From the NCBI RefSeq assembly GCF_900114925.1, contig NZ_FOUR01000002.1, forward strand, positions 310,001 through 374,000: a stretch of DNA of 64,000 bases, in the 5' to 3' direction. Every line of letters starts with the position of its first letter. The stretch's first letter is position 1. A model generated the notes under the pieces. The model made no database searches and was not told where the DNA came from. It was given only the letters and a program-made list of their open reading frames with translations. Position numbers and translations under genes: made by a program. Origin of the DNA: Marinobacter pelagius. GTDB lineage: Bacteria; Pseudomonadota; Gammaproteobacteria; Pseudomonadales; Oleiphilaceae. Positions 1-9,832 of the stretch are shown here, piece by piece.

Positions 1-67
1 ATCTGCCGTTTGTGGCTGTTATGTCCCATGAATTCCTTCCCTTCCCGTGATTCGTGGACCGCAACGC

Positions 68-1078
68 TCACTCTTTGAGGCCAGAGAAGTTGATGGGCAG
101 GGATACCCCGAGAGAGAAGTCCGGCGCATCCTCGGTCAGGCCGATGCCCAGGCTGGTGTTCACGATGGTGGTATCACTGACCCGGGTACCAAGCGACATG
201 CTCAGGAAACCGGTCATCTGGTCCTGGGCCACGGCCTGCTCGCCGTTGGAAAAGGTCAGGATGGTTTCGTCGCTGTAACTCAGCTGGGTAGAGATGCTCA
301 GGGATATGTCATAGGAAAGCGAATAGGCAAAGCCCGCCGAACCGGACAGACCGAATCCGGGCTCGACCTCAACCAGCAAACGGGCGCCCCGGACCTGGTT
401 CAGGTCCTCGGCGGGCAGGTTGTAGGTGGCACTGACGGAACCGAAAACCACAACCGGATCCAGCACCTTGGAGAGACTGACACCGCCGCCTGCAGAGTAG
501 TAACCGCTGCCCGTGGACAGCTGTTCCTTGATGTCGATTTCGTAGGGGCTGACACCGGTCTTGGTGGTCAGCGTGCCGAAAAAGGTGGTGGACATCTTGC
601 CGGGCACATAGGCAAACGGCTGCCAGCGGCCGGTGAAGGAAACGTCGCCGAAATCGTAGATGCTGAGCTCATCCTCGGTATCGTACTTGACCACCAGGGG
701 AATACGGGTGCCGACGGTCAGGTTATCCAGCAGACCATAATCGTAGGAAAAGGCATTGGTGAAGTTGTGGGTGGCTGATGGCACCACATCCAGGTTGCGC
801 ACCGAACCATTGGTGATGGCCAGATCCAGACGCTGATCCGCCGTATAGGAATAATCGAACGAGTAGTTCAGCGAGTGGGTGCCCTTTTTCTGCAGAGAGT
901 AGTTCTTCTCGGCAGCCTGAAACACTTCTTCCAGCTGTTTGGAGGCATCTTCGTCGCCCTCCTGCCTGGCCAGCGCTTCCCGCGCCTGGTCCACGCTTCC
1001 CTCCTGTGCCAGCACTGTGCCTGGAAACAGCGCTGTGGCGGAAACAAGGATAAAACCTCGCACAAACCAACGATTCAT
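68..1078 (-). CDS. Outer-membrane beta-barrel protein with N-terminal helical segment (FapF-like?)
   Basis: 336 residues. It starts with a signal peptide (basic MNRW, hydrophobic core, likely cleavage after VLA at about residue 24). Residues 28-60 are charged and helix-prone (QAREALARQEG, KQLEEVFQAAEK), a possible coiled coil. From about residue 68 to the end there are alternating beta strands of the kind seen in outer-membrane barrels, with many aromatic, Ser, Thr and Gly residues. The C39 peptidase gene lies 56 bp upstream on the same strand, so the two are probably co-transcribed. A helix followed by a barrel, paired with a C39 peptidase, resembles FapF with FapD of Pseudomonas amyloid operons. 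That link is inference from architecture. It could equally be a general 'transporter' or porin family member. The gene ends near the window edge, so downstream partners would be out of view. Confidence 0.6.
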   Translation of the reverse strand: MNRWFVRGFILVSATALFPGTVLAQEGSVDQAREALARQEGDEDASKQLEEVFQAAEKNYSLQKKGTHSLNYSFDYSYTADQRLDLAITNGSVRNLDVVPSATHNFTNAFSYDYGLLDNLTVGTRIPLVVKYDTEDELSIYDFGDVSFTGRWQPFAYVPGKMSTTFFGTLTTKTGVSPYEIDIKEQLSTGSGYYSAGGGVSLSKVLDPVVVFGSVSATYNLPAEDLNQVRGARLLVEVEPGFGLSGSAGFAYSLSYDISLSISTQLSYSDETILTFSNGEQAVAQDQMTGFLSMSLGTRVSDTTIVNTSLGIGLTEDAPDFSLGVSLPINFSGLKE

Positions 1079-1134
1079 CCTGACTCCCTTATTTTATTTG
1101 TAGTGATTCTGTGCCGGGTCTTGCGCCCGGAGAA

Positions 1135-1935
1135 TTAGTTACGGCGGTAATGCAATTGTTTTCGGGTGTTTTCGACACTACCGTCCGGATTGTTTTTCTG
1201 GCGTTCGAGCAAGTTGTTGATGCGTCTCTCCGTGGCCTCGTGGAACACCGGAATCCTTTCCAGGGCCAGCAGGGTCATTGTCTGGTCATCTACAAAGCGC
1301 AGGTCTTCCTCTTTCAGCTCGAGGTTATCGAGGGGTTTGTCGCTGCCGGGAAAGACAATGAACAGCACGTTGTCATCCCACTTTTCCTCGAACTGGGCGA
1401 GGGTGAAAGAGATATTGCCCACGGAGGGATCCGCCAGGTAGACCCGGCCATCCCGGATGGTGCGCAGCACTACGAAGTGCTTGAAGCCGGCGTGATGAAT
1501 GGGAACGATCGCCGGATGATCCAGATCGATGAGGTCCTCGATGGTCGCCCGGAAGCCGCCGGAGGGATAACCCAGCGCCGTCACCAGCCGTTTCATGTCC
1601 AGCATGGAGAAGGCGCGGCGCTGAACGATCCGTTCGCTTTCTCCGTAATGCAGCAGCCCCTCCATCACCTGGCGTTCCGACAGGGTGCGGCCAAGGTAGA
1701 AATTGAGCACGGTGGTCAGGGCCGCACTGCCGCAGCTGTAGTCGTAGGCCTGCCGGACGATGTTGCGGTACTTCTGCTCGACCAGGGGCTCCACCCGGAA
1801 ATCCGAGCGCAGCTTCACCGGACTTGCATCCACGTCCTGCTCGATCACAATGGAGCCTTTCTCGAACGGCTCGACCAAGGTTGCTTCCTGCACCATGGTG
1901 AATGTAAGAATGGATCCGGCGAGCACCAGCAGCAT
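1135..1935 (-). CDS. C39-family cysteine peptidase (FapD-like)
   Basis: 266 residues. The N-terminus (MLLVLAGSILTFTMV) is hydrophobic and may be a signal peptide or anchor. The C39 papain-like triad is visible: Cys68 in YDYSCGSAAL, His153 in GFKHFVVL and Asp169 in VYLADPS, spaced as in bacteriocin-processing C39 domains and in FapD. There is no ABC transporter or TM domain after it, so it is a stand-alone periplasmic peptidase and not a peptidase-containing exporter. It is the first gene of a probable two-gene unit with the outer-membrane barrel at 68-1078. No bacteriocin-like double-Gly leader or amyloid repeat protein lies in the 240 bp upstream. Family assignment is strong; substrate and role are unknown. 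Confidence 0.75.
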   Translation of the reverse strand: MLLVLAGSILTFTMVQEATLVEPFEKGSIVIEQDVDASPVKLRSDFRVEPLVEQKYRNIVRQAYDYSCGSAALTTVLNFYLGRTLSERQVMEGLLHYGESERIVQRRAFSMLDMKRLVTALGYPSGGFRATIEDLIDLDHPAIVPIHHAGFKHFVVLRTIRDGRVYLADPSVGNISFTLAQFEEKWDDNVLFIVFPGSDKPLDNLELKEEDLRFVDDQTMTLLALERIPVFHEATERRINNLLERQKNNPDGSVENTRKQLHYRRN

Positions 1936-2153
1936 GTCAGATGAAGTCCCTGTTTTTTATGACCCGCAGCATTCATCGGGTTACATGTTGTTACGGTAAG
2001 ATACCGAAATACCGGGACCCTTAAAGATAACTGTGCCTCAAATCTGTCTGTGCAGAAGCTTCCCTGAAGTAACGTTTTGAGACCTGGTTCATGGCAGGAA
2101 CAGCAACGCCCCGAAGACCGTTGAGCCTTCCAGGGGGCGCTCAGCAAGATTCA

Positions 2154-2170
2154 GGGGGATTGAATCCCCC
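2154..2170 (-). terminator. Short hairpin after the symporter gene
   Basis: GGGGGAT at 2154-2160 pairs with ATCCCCC at 2164-2170 around a 3-nt loop, directly after the symporter stop codon on the minus strand. No U run follows, so this is only a weak candidate terminator. The rest of 1936-2176 shows nothing else I can support. Confidence 0.3.
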
Positions 2171-2176
2171 GGATTG

Positions 2177-3640
2177 TCAGAGGGTAAAGACCACCCCCAG
2201 GAGGGCATAACACAGCACCGTCACCACCACGATGCCCATCAGGTTGAGGGCGAAACCGGCCCTGATCATGTCACCGATTTTCATGTCGCCACTGGAAAAC
2301 ACGATGGCATTGGGCGGCGTTGCCACCGGCATCATGAAGGCGCAACTGGCGGCAATGGCGGCCGGCACGGTGAGCAACAGCGGTGACACACCCTGGGACA
2401 TGGCCAGTGCCCCCAGCAGCGGCAGGAACGCCGCAGCTGTGGCGGTGTTGCTTGTCACCTCGGTCAAAAAGATGATCACCCCTGCCACAATGGCAATCAG
2501 CAGGAGCGTCGGCAGCACTCCTGCGGCGCCCAGGGAGCCGGCAATCCACTCCGCGAGCCCCGAACTGCTGATAACACCCGCCATTGCCAGGCCACCACCG
2601 AACAACAGCAGGACTCCCCAGGGAATGCCCTTGGCGGTATCCCAGTCCATCAGGAACTGACGCTCCCGGGTGTCTACCGGAATCAGGAACATGGCGATGG
2701 CCGCTGCGATCGCGATACCGGTGTCGCTGAGCCAGGGCATCAGCCCGTCGGACAGCAGGGGCCGGAATATCCAGGCGGCAGCGGTGATCAGGAACACCAC
2801 CCCGACCAGTTTCTCGCCTTTTCCCAAGGGCCCCAGTGCTGCCAGCTCGTCACGGATGAGATCACCGCTGTCGCCCTGGTGTGCCAGTCCAAAATCGCGC
2901 CGGGTCAGCCACCACCAGGCCAGTACCAGCATGACGACCGTCACCGGAACACCCAGCAGCATCCATTGGGCAAACCCCACCGAGATACCCTGGTTTTCGC
3001 TCAGGTAAGCTGCCAGCAATGCATTGGGCGGTGTTCCGATCAGGGTTCCGATGCCACCGATACTGGCGGAGTAGGCAATGGCCAGTAACAGCGCCGTGGC
3101 ATAGCGACGAACACCTTCCGGGTTGGAATTGTCGGCCATGGCAATTACGGACAGGCCAATGGGCAGCATCATGATTGCGGTGGCTGTGTTACTCACCCAC
3201 ATGCTCAGAAACGCGGTGGCGAGCATGAACCCGGCGATCTGGCGCTTCGGCTTGCTGCCCACCGTTTTCAGGGTCAGCAGGGCAATGCGACGATGCAGGT
3301 TCCAGCGCTGCATGGCCAGGCCGAGGGTGAAGCCACCGAGAAACAGGAAAATGATCGGATGGGCATAGGGGGATGTGGCCGCCGAAACGGACCCCAAGCC
3401 CAGTGCCGGTACCAGAACGATGGGCAGCATCGCCGTGGCGGGAATCGGGATGGCCTCGGTACTCCACCAGGTGGCCATCAACAGCATCAGGCCAAGGGCG
3501 GCCCAGGCTTCCTCCCCCATGGTTTCGGGGGCAGGAACAACCACCGTGATCAACAGAAACAGGGCACCGAGTACCAGCCCAATCAACTGACTTTTTGGCA
3601 GCCCCGTAGACTGGTTCGCGCCGTTTCGGGATTCAGACAT
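2177..3640 (-). CDS. DASS/SLC13-family sodium:dicarboxylate (or sulfate) symporter
   Basis: 487 residues, almost all hydrophobic, with about 11-13 membrane segments. The two SNT motifs of divalent anion:Na+ symporters are present: WVSNTATAIMMLPIG (about residues 148-162) and TSNTATAAAFLPLLG (about 405). The N-terminal WWSTEAIPIPATAMLPI signature is also typical of SLC13 proteins. The likely substrate is a C4-dicarboxylate such as succinate, malate or fumarate, but sulfate cannot be excluded from sequence alone. It is the last gene of a minus-strand run with the YjdF-type protein 47 bp upstream. Length fits the family. Confidence 0.85.
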   Translation of the reverse strand: MSESRNGANQSTGLPKSQLIGLVLGALFLLITVVVPAPETMGEEAWAALGLMLLMATWWSTEAIPIPATAMLPIVLVPALGLGSVSAATSPYAHPIIFLFLGGFTLGLAMQRWNLHRRIALLTLKTVGSKPKRQIAGFMLATAFLSMWVSNTATAIMMLPIGLSVIAMADNSNPEGVRRYATALLLAIAYSASIGGIGTLIGTPPNALLAAYLSENQGISVGFAQWMLLGVPVTVVMLVLAWWWLTRRDFGLAHQGDSGDLIRDELAALGPLGKGEKLVGVVFLITAAAWIFRPLLSDGLMPWLSDTGIAIAAAIAMFLIPVDTRERQFLMDWDTAKGIPWGVLLLFGGGLAMAGVISSSGLAEWIAGSLGAAGVLPTLLLIAIVAGVIIFLTEVTSNTATAAAFLPLLGALAMSQGVSPLLLTVPAAIAASCAFMMPVATPPNAIVFSSGDMKIGDMIRAGFALNLMGIVVVTVLCYALLGVVFTL

Positions 3641-3687
3641 AACAACAGGTTTCCGTCAGCTACAATACAGATCAGTTTCAATCGGGT

Positions 3688-4302
3688 TCAGGAGGCCACA
3701 CGGGCAAGCTGCCGGTCATGGACACGACCAAGCAGCACCAGCGCCAGAATGGCGCCAGACAGGGCCCAGGCCATATCCGACTGGGTATCCCAGACATAAC
3801 CCTGGGTACCCAGGAAGGCCTCTGCCGCCTCATCACTCAGCAACGCCACCCACCATTCAATCAACTCATAGAATGCACTGAGGGCGAGACAGAAGCAGAC
3901 GATAAAGAACGAAGACCAGCCCGACCGGGCAAAAACATCCAGTCTGAGGACCACTTCGCGGGCAATCATCGCCGGGATGAATCCCTGGGCAAGGTGTCCG
4001 AGTTTGTCGTAATTGTTGCGCTCCCAGCCAAACCAGTCGCCCAGATGATTGAACAGGGGCACTTCGGCGTATGTGTAATGCCCCCCCACCATCAGGATCA
4101 CGGCGTGCACCAGGATCAGCCAGTAAGCCAGTGAAGTCAGGGGGAAGCGGAAATAGCACCAGGCGACAAGCACAAAGCCGATGGCCGCAGGCAGCACTTC
4201 CAGGACCCAGGTTGCCCGGTCCTTGGGACCAATTCCCGACCAGACGAATACTGCCAGAAAGATTCCCACCCAGGCCAGAACAGCCAACGGTTTCTGCGCC
4301 AT
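3688..4302 (-). CDS. YjdF/DUF2238-family membrane protein
   Basis: 204 residues with about six membrane segments. The DUF2238 features are visible: HYTYAEVPLFNHLGDWFGW, the NNYDKLGHLAQGFIPA segment with Asp and His, the FYELIEWW motif and WDTQSDMAWALSGA near the C-terminus. The frame stays open upstream, but the start at 4302 (MAQKPL) is chosen because GGGAG lies 7 nt before the ATG. The longer reading would run into the amidohydrolase gene upstream. Its function is not established; the conserved acidic and His residues within membrane segments suggest a catalytic or metal-binding role, which is inference. Confidence 0.8.
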   Translation of the reverse strand: MAQKPLAVLAWVGIFLAVFVWSGIGPKDRATWVLEVLPAAIGFVLVAWCYFRFPLTSLAYWLILVHAVILMVGGHYTYAEVPLFNHLGDWFGWERNNYDKLGHLAQGFIPAMIAREVVLRLDVFARSGWSSFFIVCFCLALSAFYELIEWWVALLSDEAAEAFLGTQGYVWDTQSDMAWALSGAILALVLLGRVHDRQLARVAS

Positions 4303-4367
4303 AAACTGCACTCCCTTGTCGGTATATTCGGGTTCATGGTCGCATTGTACGCCGGCCGCCTCAAAAA

Positions 4368-6116
4368 TCAGTGTTGGCCGGCCCTGAGAAACTGCCCGAA
4401 GCCGGCCTGTTTCCCCAGCTCCGGCTCGATCTGCTCGTCGCTGACCGCTGCGCGGCCGTTGATCAGAACGTGCTTCACACAGCCCGGCACCCGGTTGACC
4501 ATGCGTTTCAGGCCGAAGTTTTCCATCTCTGCCCACTGAACCTGTTCAAGATCCTGCTCCAGGCCCCGCGGATCCAGAACGGTGACATCCGCCCGGTCTC
4601 CCTCGCGGATGTAGCCGGCATCAATACCCAGCCAGTCCGCCTGCTCGCCGGTTAGCCGGTGCACCGCCCGCTCCAGTGACATCACCGGCTCATCCTGCTG
4701 TTGGCTCTCGTACACCAGTTTCAGGAACCGCAACGGCAGATTATAGAAGGCCATGTTTCGGATGTGGGCACCGGCATCGGAGAAGGTGATCAGTGCGTGG
4801 GGACTCTTCACCATTTCCCGCAGACGGTCCTTGCGATGGTTGCCCACAACCGTGAACCAGCGCAAAGCCCGGCCATGGGCCACCACCATATCCAGGAAGA
4901 AATCCACCACGTGGATACCCCGTTCCCGGGCCAGCTCGGCAAAGTTACGACCCACCAGCGACGAATCCGGACAGTCCAGCACGATGGCATCCCCGAAATC
5001 CCGCTGCCACACCCTCGGCGACAGCTTTTCCTTGTAGAACTTCCGGAAGGTTCGGCGATACCCCTCATCCTGCAACAGCTCATTGCGTTCGAGCTGATCG
5101 CGGATGTCCAGGGCCATCTCGCCGGCACCGAATTCCTCGAACAGGACAATGTCCATGCCATCGGCATAGATGGCAAACGGCGTGGGCAACAGCTGCCAGC
5201 GGAAGTTGCCGCCGAAGCCGTTGGCCAGCCACGCCACCAACCTGGCCATAGGCCGGACGGTCGGGTTGCCCTTGAGGTCAATCATCGCGATCAGGGTGGT
5301 CTTGAGCGGCTTTCGCAGCCAGCCCAGGGTCTCTTTCAGGTACTGGGTGACCTGCAGAGGATTGGCAGCGTTCGGGGCGCCCTGATGAACCCGGCCGTAA
5401 TGCCGGAGCAACCGGTTCAGCCGGCTGACCTCACGCCAGCGGGCATAGGTGCTGGGCAGGCTCTTGGACCATTCCCGGTCACCGTCGACCTTGTCCCATT
5501 TCAGGCACATGGTCGAGAGCCCGAGAAACCCCTCCTCCAGCGCTTCCTCCAGCAACTGCTCCATGCGCCCGAGCTCTTCCTCCGTGGGGGTGACCGACCG
5601 GTCCGTGGCACGGTGCAGACCCATCACCCCGGTGCGCAGATCGCTGTGGCCCAGGAAACTGATCACATTGGGTCCGATCGGGTGGGCGTTGATGAACCCG
5701 ACCCATTCCTTCGGACGTTGCCAGGTCTTGTGTTCCTGCAGGATGGGCAAAACCTTTTCCCGGGGCACCGTCTCCACCCGGGTGAAAATATCGGAGGCGT
5801 CCTCCGCTTGCGAACAAACCATGCTCAGGGAGCAGCTGCCGATCAGCACCGTGGTCACGCCATGCCGGACGGACTCGGACAGCGAAGGAGCAACAATCAG
5901 TTCGGCATCGTAGTGGGTATGGGTGTCCAGGAAACCGGGAGTGACCCAGCAGCCCCGGGCATCAATCACCCTTGCCGCTTGGGCCGGGTCAAGTGATCCG
6001 GCATCGGCGACGCTGTGGATTCGACCATCCCGGATGCCAACATCCGCGATCCGGGACGGGTTCGGGCTGCCATCGAAATAGCGACCTCCCACAATCAGGG
6101 TATCGTACTGACTCAC
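4368..6116 (-). CDS. N-acyl-D-amino-acid deacylase / D-aminoacylase-type amidohydrolase
   Basis: 582 residues, cytoplasmic, no signal peptide. Amidohydrolase superfamily subgroup 3 is indicated by the metal motif DTHTHYD (residues 64-70), the N-terminal beta domain ending IDARGCWVTPGF, the GVTTVLIGSCSLS segment in place of the usual GNCG, and SDAGAHIRNM near residue 455 with the Asp expected to act in catalysis. The C-terminal GDRADVTVLDP strand is typical of the family. The start is a GTG at 6114-6116 with AGGAG 8 nt upstream. Substrates could be N-acyl-D-amino acids or another cyclic or acyl amide; the exact one is not readable. It is upstream of the YjdF-type gene on the same strand (65 bp). 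Confidence 0.75.
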   Translation of the reverse strand: MSQYDTLIVGGRYFDGSPNPSRIADVGIRDGRIHSVADAGSLDPAQAARVIDARGCWVTPGFLDTHTHYDAELIVAPSLSESVRHGVTTVLIGSCSLSMVCSQAEDASDIFTRVETVPREKVLPILQEHKTWQRPKEWVGFINAHPIGPNVISFLGHSDLRTGVMGLHRATDRSVTPTEEELGRMEQLLEEALEEGFLGLSTMCLKWDKVDGDREWSKSLPSTYARWREVSRLNRLLRHYGRVHQGAPNAANPLQVTQYLKETLGWLRKPLKTTLIAMIDLKGNPTVRPMARLVAWLANGFGGNFRWQLLPTPFAIYADGMDIVLFEEFGAGEMALDIRDQLERNELLQDEGYRRTFRKFYKEKLSPRVWQRDFGDAIVLDCPDSSLVGRNFAELARERGIHVVDFFLDMVVAHGRALRWFTVVGNHRKDRLREMVKSPHALITFSDAGAHIRNMAFYNLPLRFLKLVYESQQQDEPVMSLERAVHRLTGEQADWLGIDAGYIREGDRADVTVLDPRGLEQDLEQVQWAEMENFGLKRMVNRVPGCVKHVLINGRAAVSDEQIEPELGKQAGFGQFLRAGQH

Positions 6117-6193
6117 GGCTCGGGCTCCTGTCCTGTTCTTGTTGTTGATTCCAGTCTAGCCCATAACGTGACAACCGATCATCTTTTGTCGCT

Positions 6194-7408
6194 TCAGCGG
6201 GCGCGGATCCGGACACCCTCATCCAGTTGCCGATCCGGGTGCCTTACCACCCGGTCGCCAACTTTCAGGCCATCGAGAATCCGGGTTTTCAGACCGTTGC
6301 TCTGGCCGGTCTGCACGGGCTGACGATGGACGGTATCGTCCCGGGCAAGGAACACCCAGCTCTGATCGTCGGAGCTGAAAATGGCCGAGGACGGCGCCCA
6401 GAGCACGTCTTCGGCAGACCAGAGTATGAAGCTGGCATCCACCCGGTAGCCGTCACCGAGGGATTGCCACTGCTCGATAGGACTGGTGATATCCGCCACC
6501 ACCTGAACCCGCTGCTCCTCCACGCCCAGGGCCGAGATATCCTCGAATCCCACCGGCTCCACTCGCCGAACCAGGCCTTGCAGCTCAGGCCCGCCCCAAC
6601 CACTGAAGCGAACTTCCATGCCGGGTTGCAGCTTCACCGCATCAAAGCTGAGCACATCGATTACTACCTCCAGCGCTGCCGGGTCCCCCACTTCGGCAAT
6701 GGGACTGCCCGCCTGGATGACACCTTCACTCTTGCGCACGACCGAAAGCACTGCACCGGCAACCGGCGAGGTCACCGCCACCCGCTCCTTCGGCTGTTCG
6801 CCATTGCTGCGGGCGGCCGACACCTCCAGCCGGGTGCGTGCCGCTTCCAGCTCGTGGGCCATGACTTCCTGATCAAAACGGGCCGAGCGCAGAATGGCCT
6901 GTGCCCGATCCGCCGTGGCTCTCGCCTGTTCAATCTGCTCCTCGGATACAAACCGGTTGTCACTCCTGGACTGCAGTGACTCGAGGCGCTCCAGCTCTTG
7001 CCGGGCAAACCGCGCCTCGGCCTCGGCCGCTTGCACCTTCTGCTGCGCCGAATTCAGAGCGGACCGCGCCGATTCCATTTTTGCCTCGGCCTCGGCCCGG
7101 CTCCTGGCGTCCAGGATAGCCGAGGGCATCGGATCCACTTCGGTCAGCGTCTGGCCCGTGCTTACTGAGTCACCCACCTCCGGCATAACCCGGTGCAGAT
7201 AGCCGGAGACCGGCGCCGAAATCAGGTACCGGTCCTTGACCCGGGCCTTGCCCTCCTCGGTGATGGAGACCTCCAGCGGCCCGCGACTGACCTCCGCCAG
7301 ATCCACCCACACCGGATCGGGGCGGAAGGCGAAGGCGATCGCCGCCATCGCCAACACTGTCACCATCCCCCAGAACAGCCATTTACCCGACAACCGTTTT
7401 TTGCTCAC
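6194..7408 (-). CDS. HlyD/MacA-type periplasmic adaptor of an ABC exporter
   Basis: 404 residues with one N-terminal membrane anchor (WLFWGMVTVLAMAAIAFAF, residues 9-27). It then has a lipoyl/barrel-sandwich half (YLISAPVSGYLHRVMPEVGDSV), a long alpha-helical hairpin rich in Ala, Glu and Arg (about 85-205), the second lipoyl half (VAVTSPVAGAVLSVVRKSEGVI) and beta-barrel domains. This is the membrane-fusion protein of a tripartite ABC export system. It starts with GTG at 7406-7408. It is the third gene of an operon after the ATPase and the permease (44 bp from the permease stop). No outer-membrane factor gene is nearby, so it presumably shares a TolC-like channel. The substrate is unknown. Confidence 0.85.
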   Translation of the reverse strand: MSKKRLSGKWLFWGMVTVLAMAAIAFAFRPDPVWVDLAEVSRGPLEVSITEEGKARVKDRYLISAPVSGYLHRVMPEVGDSVSTGQTLTEVDPMPSAILDARSRAEAEAKMESARSALNSAQQKVQAAEAEARFARQELERLESLQSRSDNRFVSEEQIEQARATADRAQAILRSARFDQEVMAHELEAARTRLEVSAARSNGEQPKERVAVTSPVAGAVLSVVRKSEGVIQAGSPIAEVGDPAALEVVIDVLSFDAVKLQPGMEVRFSGWGGPELQGLVRRVEPVGFEDISALGVEEQRVQVVADITSPIEQWQSLGDGYRVDASFILWSAEDVLWAPSSAIFSSDDQSWVFLARDDTVHRQPVQTGQSNGLKTRILDGLKVGDRVVRHPDRQLDEGVRIRAR

Positions 7409-7452
7409 AGCACCCCGCCCGAACGTTGATCCATTTGATGTTCTCCTGATTG

Positions 7453-9828
7453 CTATTCACGGGTTTTGAGGACCGCTATCAGGTCCAGGTTGCGCAGACG
7501 CCACCAGGCAATGACCCCCGAAGCGATGGCAGATACCACGACCACTGCCGAGGAAATCGCCAGTGTCTGCGTAGTGATGGTCAGCGGTACCCGGTAGAGT
7601 TCGGTCTGCATCGCCGTGATAATGGCCCAGGACAAACCATAGCCCGCCAGCCAGCCCAGCGGGATTCCCAGCACCAGCATCACCGCCACTTCCGCCAGCA
7701 GAATATGATTCACCTCATTATGGGTGTATCCCAGTACCCGCAGGCTTGCCAGTTCCCGACCTTTCTCCGCCAGCGAAATCCGCACCGTGTTGTAGACCAC
7801 GCCGAAGGCAATGATTCCGCCCAACATGCTGATAAAAAGGGTAAACGTCAGGAAGGTTTTTGCCAGTGTTTCATAGAAACTGTCCAGCATCGCCTGCCGG
7901 ATACTGATACCGAGTATGCGGGGTGTTTCCCTGAGTTCATGGTAGGTTTGCTGCGCTCGCTGAGGATCAATGTTCAGCAGGACCTGGTTGACCAGCGCCC
8001 CCTCGCCCAGGGCGCGGTTCAGTGACGCCAGCCGCATATAGGCCCCCACCCCGAGAAACTCGCTGGTGATACCTGCAACCGGCAATTCGACGCGGCGGCG
8101 ATCGCCCTCCAGAATTTCGATCTCAAGCGTCTGACCCGTGGTCACATCCAGTCGCCTGGCCAGAAAGTCCGTCAACAGTAACCCGGCCTCCGGCAGAGAA
8201 ACCGGCTCCAGTTCCTTGTCGATCACAAACTGGAGGCTGGCCTGCTCTGGCATACCGGTGATTGCACCGCGCCATTCCCTGTGCCCGTTCACCAGTCGGG
8301 CGGTCACCACCCGACGCCCCTCCGCGTATCGGATACCCGGCTGCCTCTGCAGGTCATACACCGCCGGTGAATTGACCGGGTCGATCAGGGTAGCGGTGAC
8401 ATCCTGTTGCTGGACCCGGGCAAACTGTGAATGCACCATCAGGGATACCGCATCGAACTGGAAATTGCCCACCAGGACAATGGCGGACGCCATGGCAATG
8501 CCGCTGACCGACAGTAGCGTTCGCCCCGGTCGCCGGAACAGTTGCCGGACCACCATCCGGGAGGGCTGGCTGAAACCGCGGGGCGCGAAAAACCGTTCAG
8601 CGGCGGTAACCCGAAAACGGGCCGGGCCCTCGGGGCGCATGCCCTCGGCGGGCGGCAGTGCGGCAGCGCGGCGGATAGCCTGCCAGCCTCCCAGCCATGC
8701 CACCAGCAGGGTAACGACCGCGAGCAACAGTAGCCAGGCCGGATCCAGCCGGAACAGCAGCGACGGGAACCGATAATAATCCATGTAGATCTCGCCCATG
8801 GCCCGGCCCGCCCAGACACCCAGAGCCACCCCCAGCACCAGGCCAATCACCGAAATGGTCAGCACCAGCTGGCTGTAGTGCCAGCCAATCTGCACGTTGC
8901 TGTAACCGAAGGCCTTGAGTATGGCAATGATGTCCCGCTGGGTGCTGATCAGTCGGTTGATGACCACATTGAGCAGAAACATGGCCACTGTCATGAAGAT
9001 CACCGGGAAAACCGTTGCCATGGTCTGCAGCTGGGCCAGCTCATCATCCAGCATCCGGTGGGAAAAATGGTCCTCACGCCCGTAGGCGCCGGTACCACCG
9101 TAGCGGTCCAGCACCCGGTCCAGGCTGTCGAGGACCGATGCCACGGGCACCCCGGGCTCTACCCGGGCAACCAGGCTGTTGAAGGCCCCTTTCATGTCCA
9201 TGGCCGCCGCCAGGGCCTCCCGCCCCATCCACAACACCCCGTAACGGGGGTAATCCGGCAAAAGGCTTCCCGGGGCAAGCACATAGATGAATTCCGGAGC
9301 CTCCGCGATGCCGGTAATCGTCAGATGCTGGCGCCGGCCGTTGATGATCCCGGTAAACCGGTCGCCGGGTTCAAGCTGATGGGCCTCGGCGAAGCCCTGT
9401 ATCACGACCACTTCATGGCTACGGCCCGCCAGCGGCAGGCGGCCGCGGCGCAGGAACAACTGATTCACCTCCGGCTGGCCCTGTTCGGGCAATGACACCA
9501 GGCGGGCGGACACAGGATCTTCGAACCCCGCCATCTCCAGTTTTGCGCCCCCTTCCACCCGTGCACTGAAACGGGAAATGCCGGGAATGGCGGCAATCTG
9601 CTGGGTGACATGCAGGGGCGCCCGCTTGAGCGATGCGAACACCTCGGCAAACTGGTAATCGTCGTAATACACCGCGCGAGTGGAAACCAGGGACGAATAG
9701 TTGACCAGGGACAACACACACACCGCGACACCGCCGGCAATCACCAGGGCGATGGCCAGCACCTGCCCCCGCATCTGCCAGAGCTCCCGACGAATCTTGG
9801 TGTTGAGTGCGGGCGTGGTCAGGGCCAT
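7453..9828 (-). CDS. ABC exporter permease with two FtsX domains
   Basis: 791 residues. The layout is an N-terminal membrane helix ([20 protein letters not shown], residues 18-37), a large periplasmic domain, an FtsX domain with three helices around residues 265-385, a fifth helix near 435-455, a second periplasmic domain, and a C-terminal FtsX domain (about 660-790) ending in the [13 protein letters not shown] coupling segment. Two FtsX units in one chain mean a single polypeptide can supply the whole membrane part, as in YbbP-like or LolCE-type fusions. The ATG lies 4 bp after the ATPase stop codon. Together with the ATPase and adaptor it forms an exporter, likely for a lipid, peptide or drug; the specific cargo is inference. 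Confidence 0.85.
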   Translation of the reverse strand: MALTTPALNTKIRRELWQMRGQVLAIALVIAGGVAVCVLSLVNYSSLVSTRAVYYDDYQFAEVFASLKRAPLHVTQQIAAIPGISRFSARVEGGAKLEMAGFEDPVSARLVSLPEQGQPEVNQLFLRRGRLPLAGRSHEVVVIQGFAEAHQLEPGDRFTGIINGRRQHLTITGIAEAPEFIYVLAPGSLLPDYPRYGVLWMGREALAAAMDMKGAFNSLVARVEPGVPVASVLDSLDRVLDRYGGTGAYGREDHFSHRMLDDELAQLQTMATVFPVIFMTVAMFLLNVVINRLISTQRDIIAILKAFGYSNVQIGWHYSQLVLTISVIGLVLGVALGVWAGRAMGEIYMDYYRFPSLLFRLDPAWLLLLAVVTLLVAWLGGWQAIRRAAALPPAEGMRPEGPARFRVTAAERFFAPRGFSQPSRMVVRQLFRRPGRTLLSVSGIAMASAIVLVGNFQFDAVSLMVHSQFARVQQQDVTATLIDPVNSPAVYDLQRQPGIRYAEGRRVVTARLVNGHREWRGAITGMPEQASLQFVIDKELEPVSLPEAGLLLTDFLARRLDVTTGQTLEIEILEGDRRRVELPVAGITSEFLGVGAYMRLASLNRALGEGALVNQVLLNIDPQRAQQTYHELRETPRILGISIRQAMLDSFYETLAKTFLTFTLFISMLGGIIAFGVVYNTVRISLAEKGRELASLRVLGYTHNEVNHILLAEVAVMLVLGIPLGWLAGYGLSWAIITAMQTELYRVPLTITTQTLAISSAVVVVSAIASGVIAWWRLRNLDLIAVLKTRE

Positions 9829-9832
9829 GGCA

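Noticed and set aside
1..67. Left-edge gene fragment
   Set aside because: 67 bases after the barrel gene stop show no supported coding end or motif.
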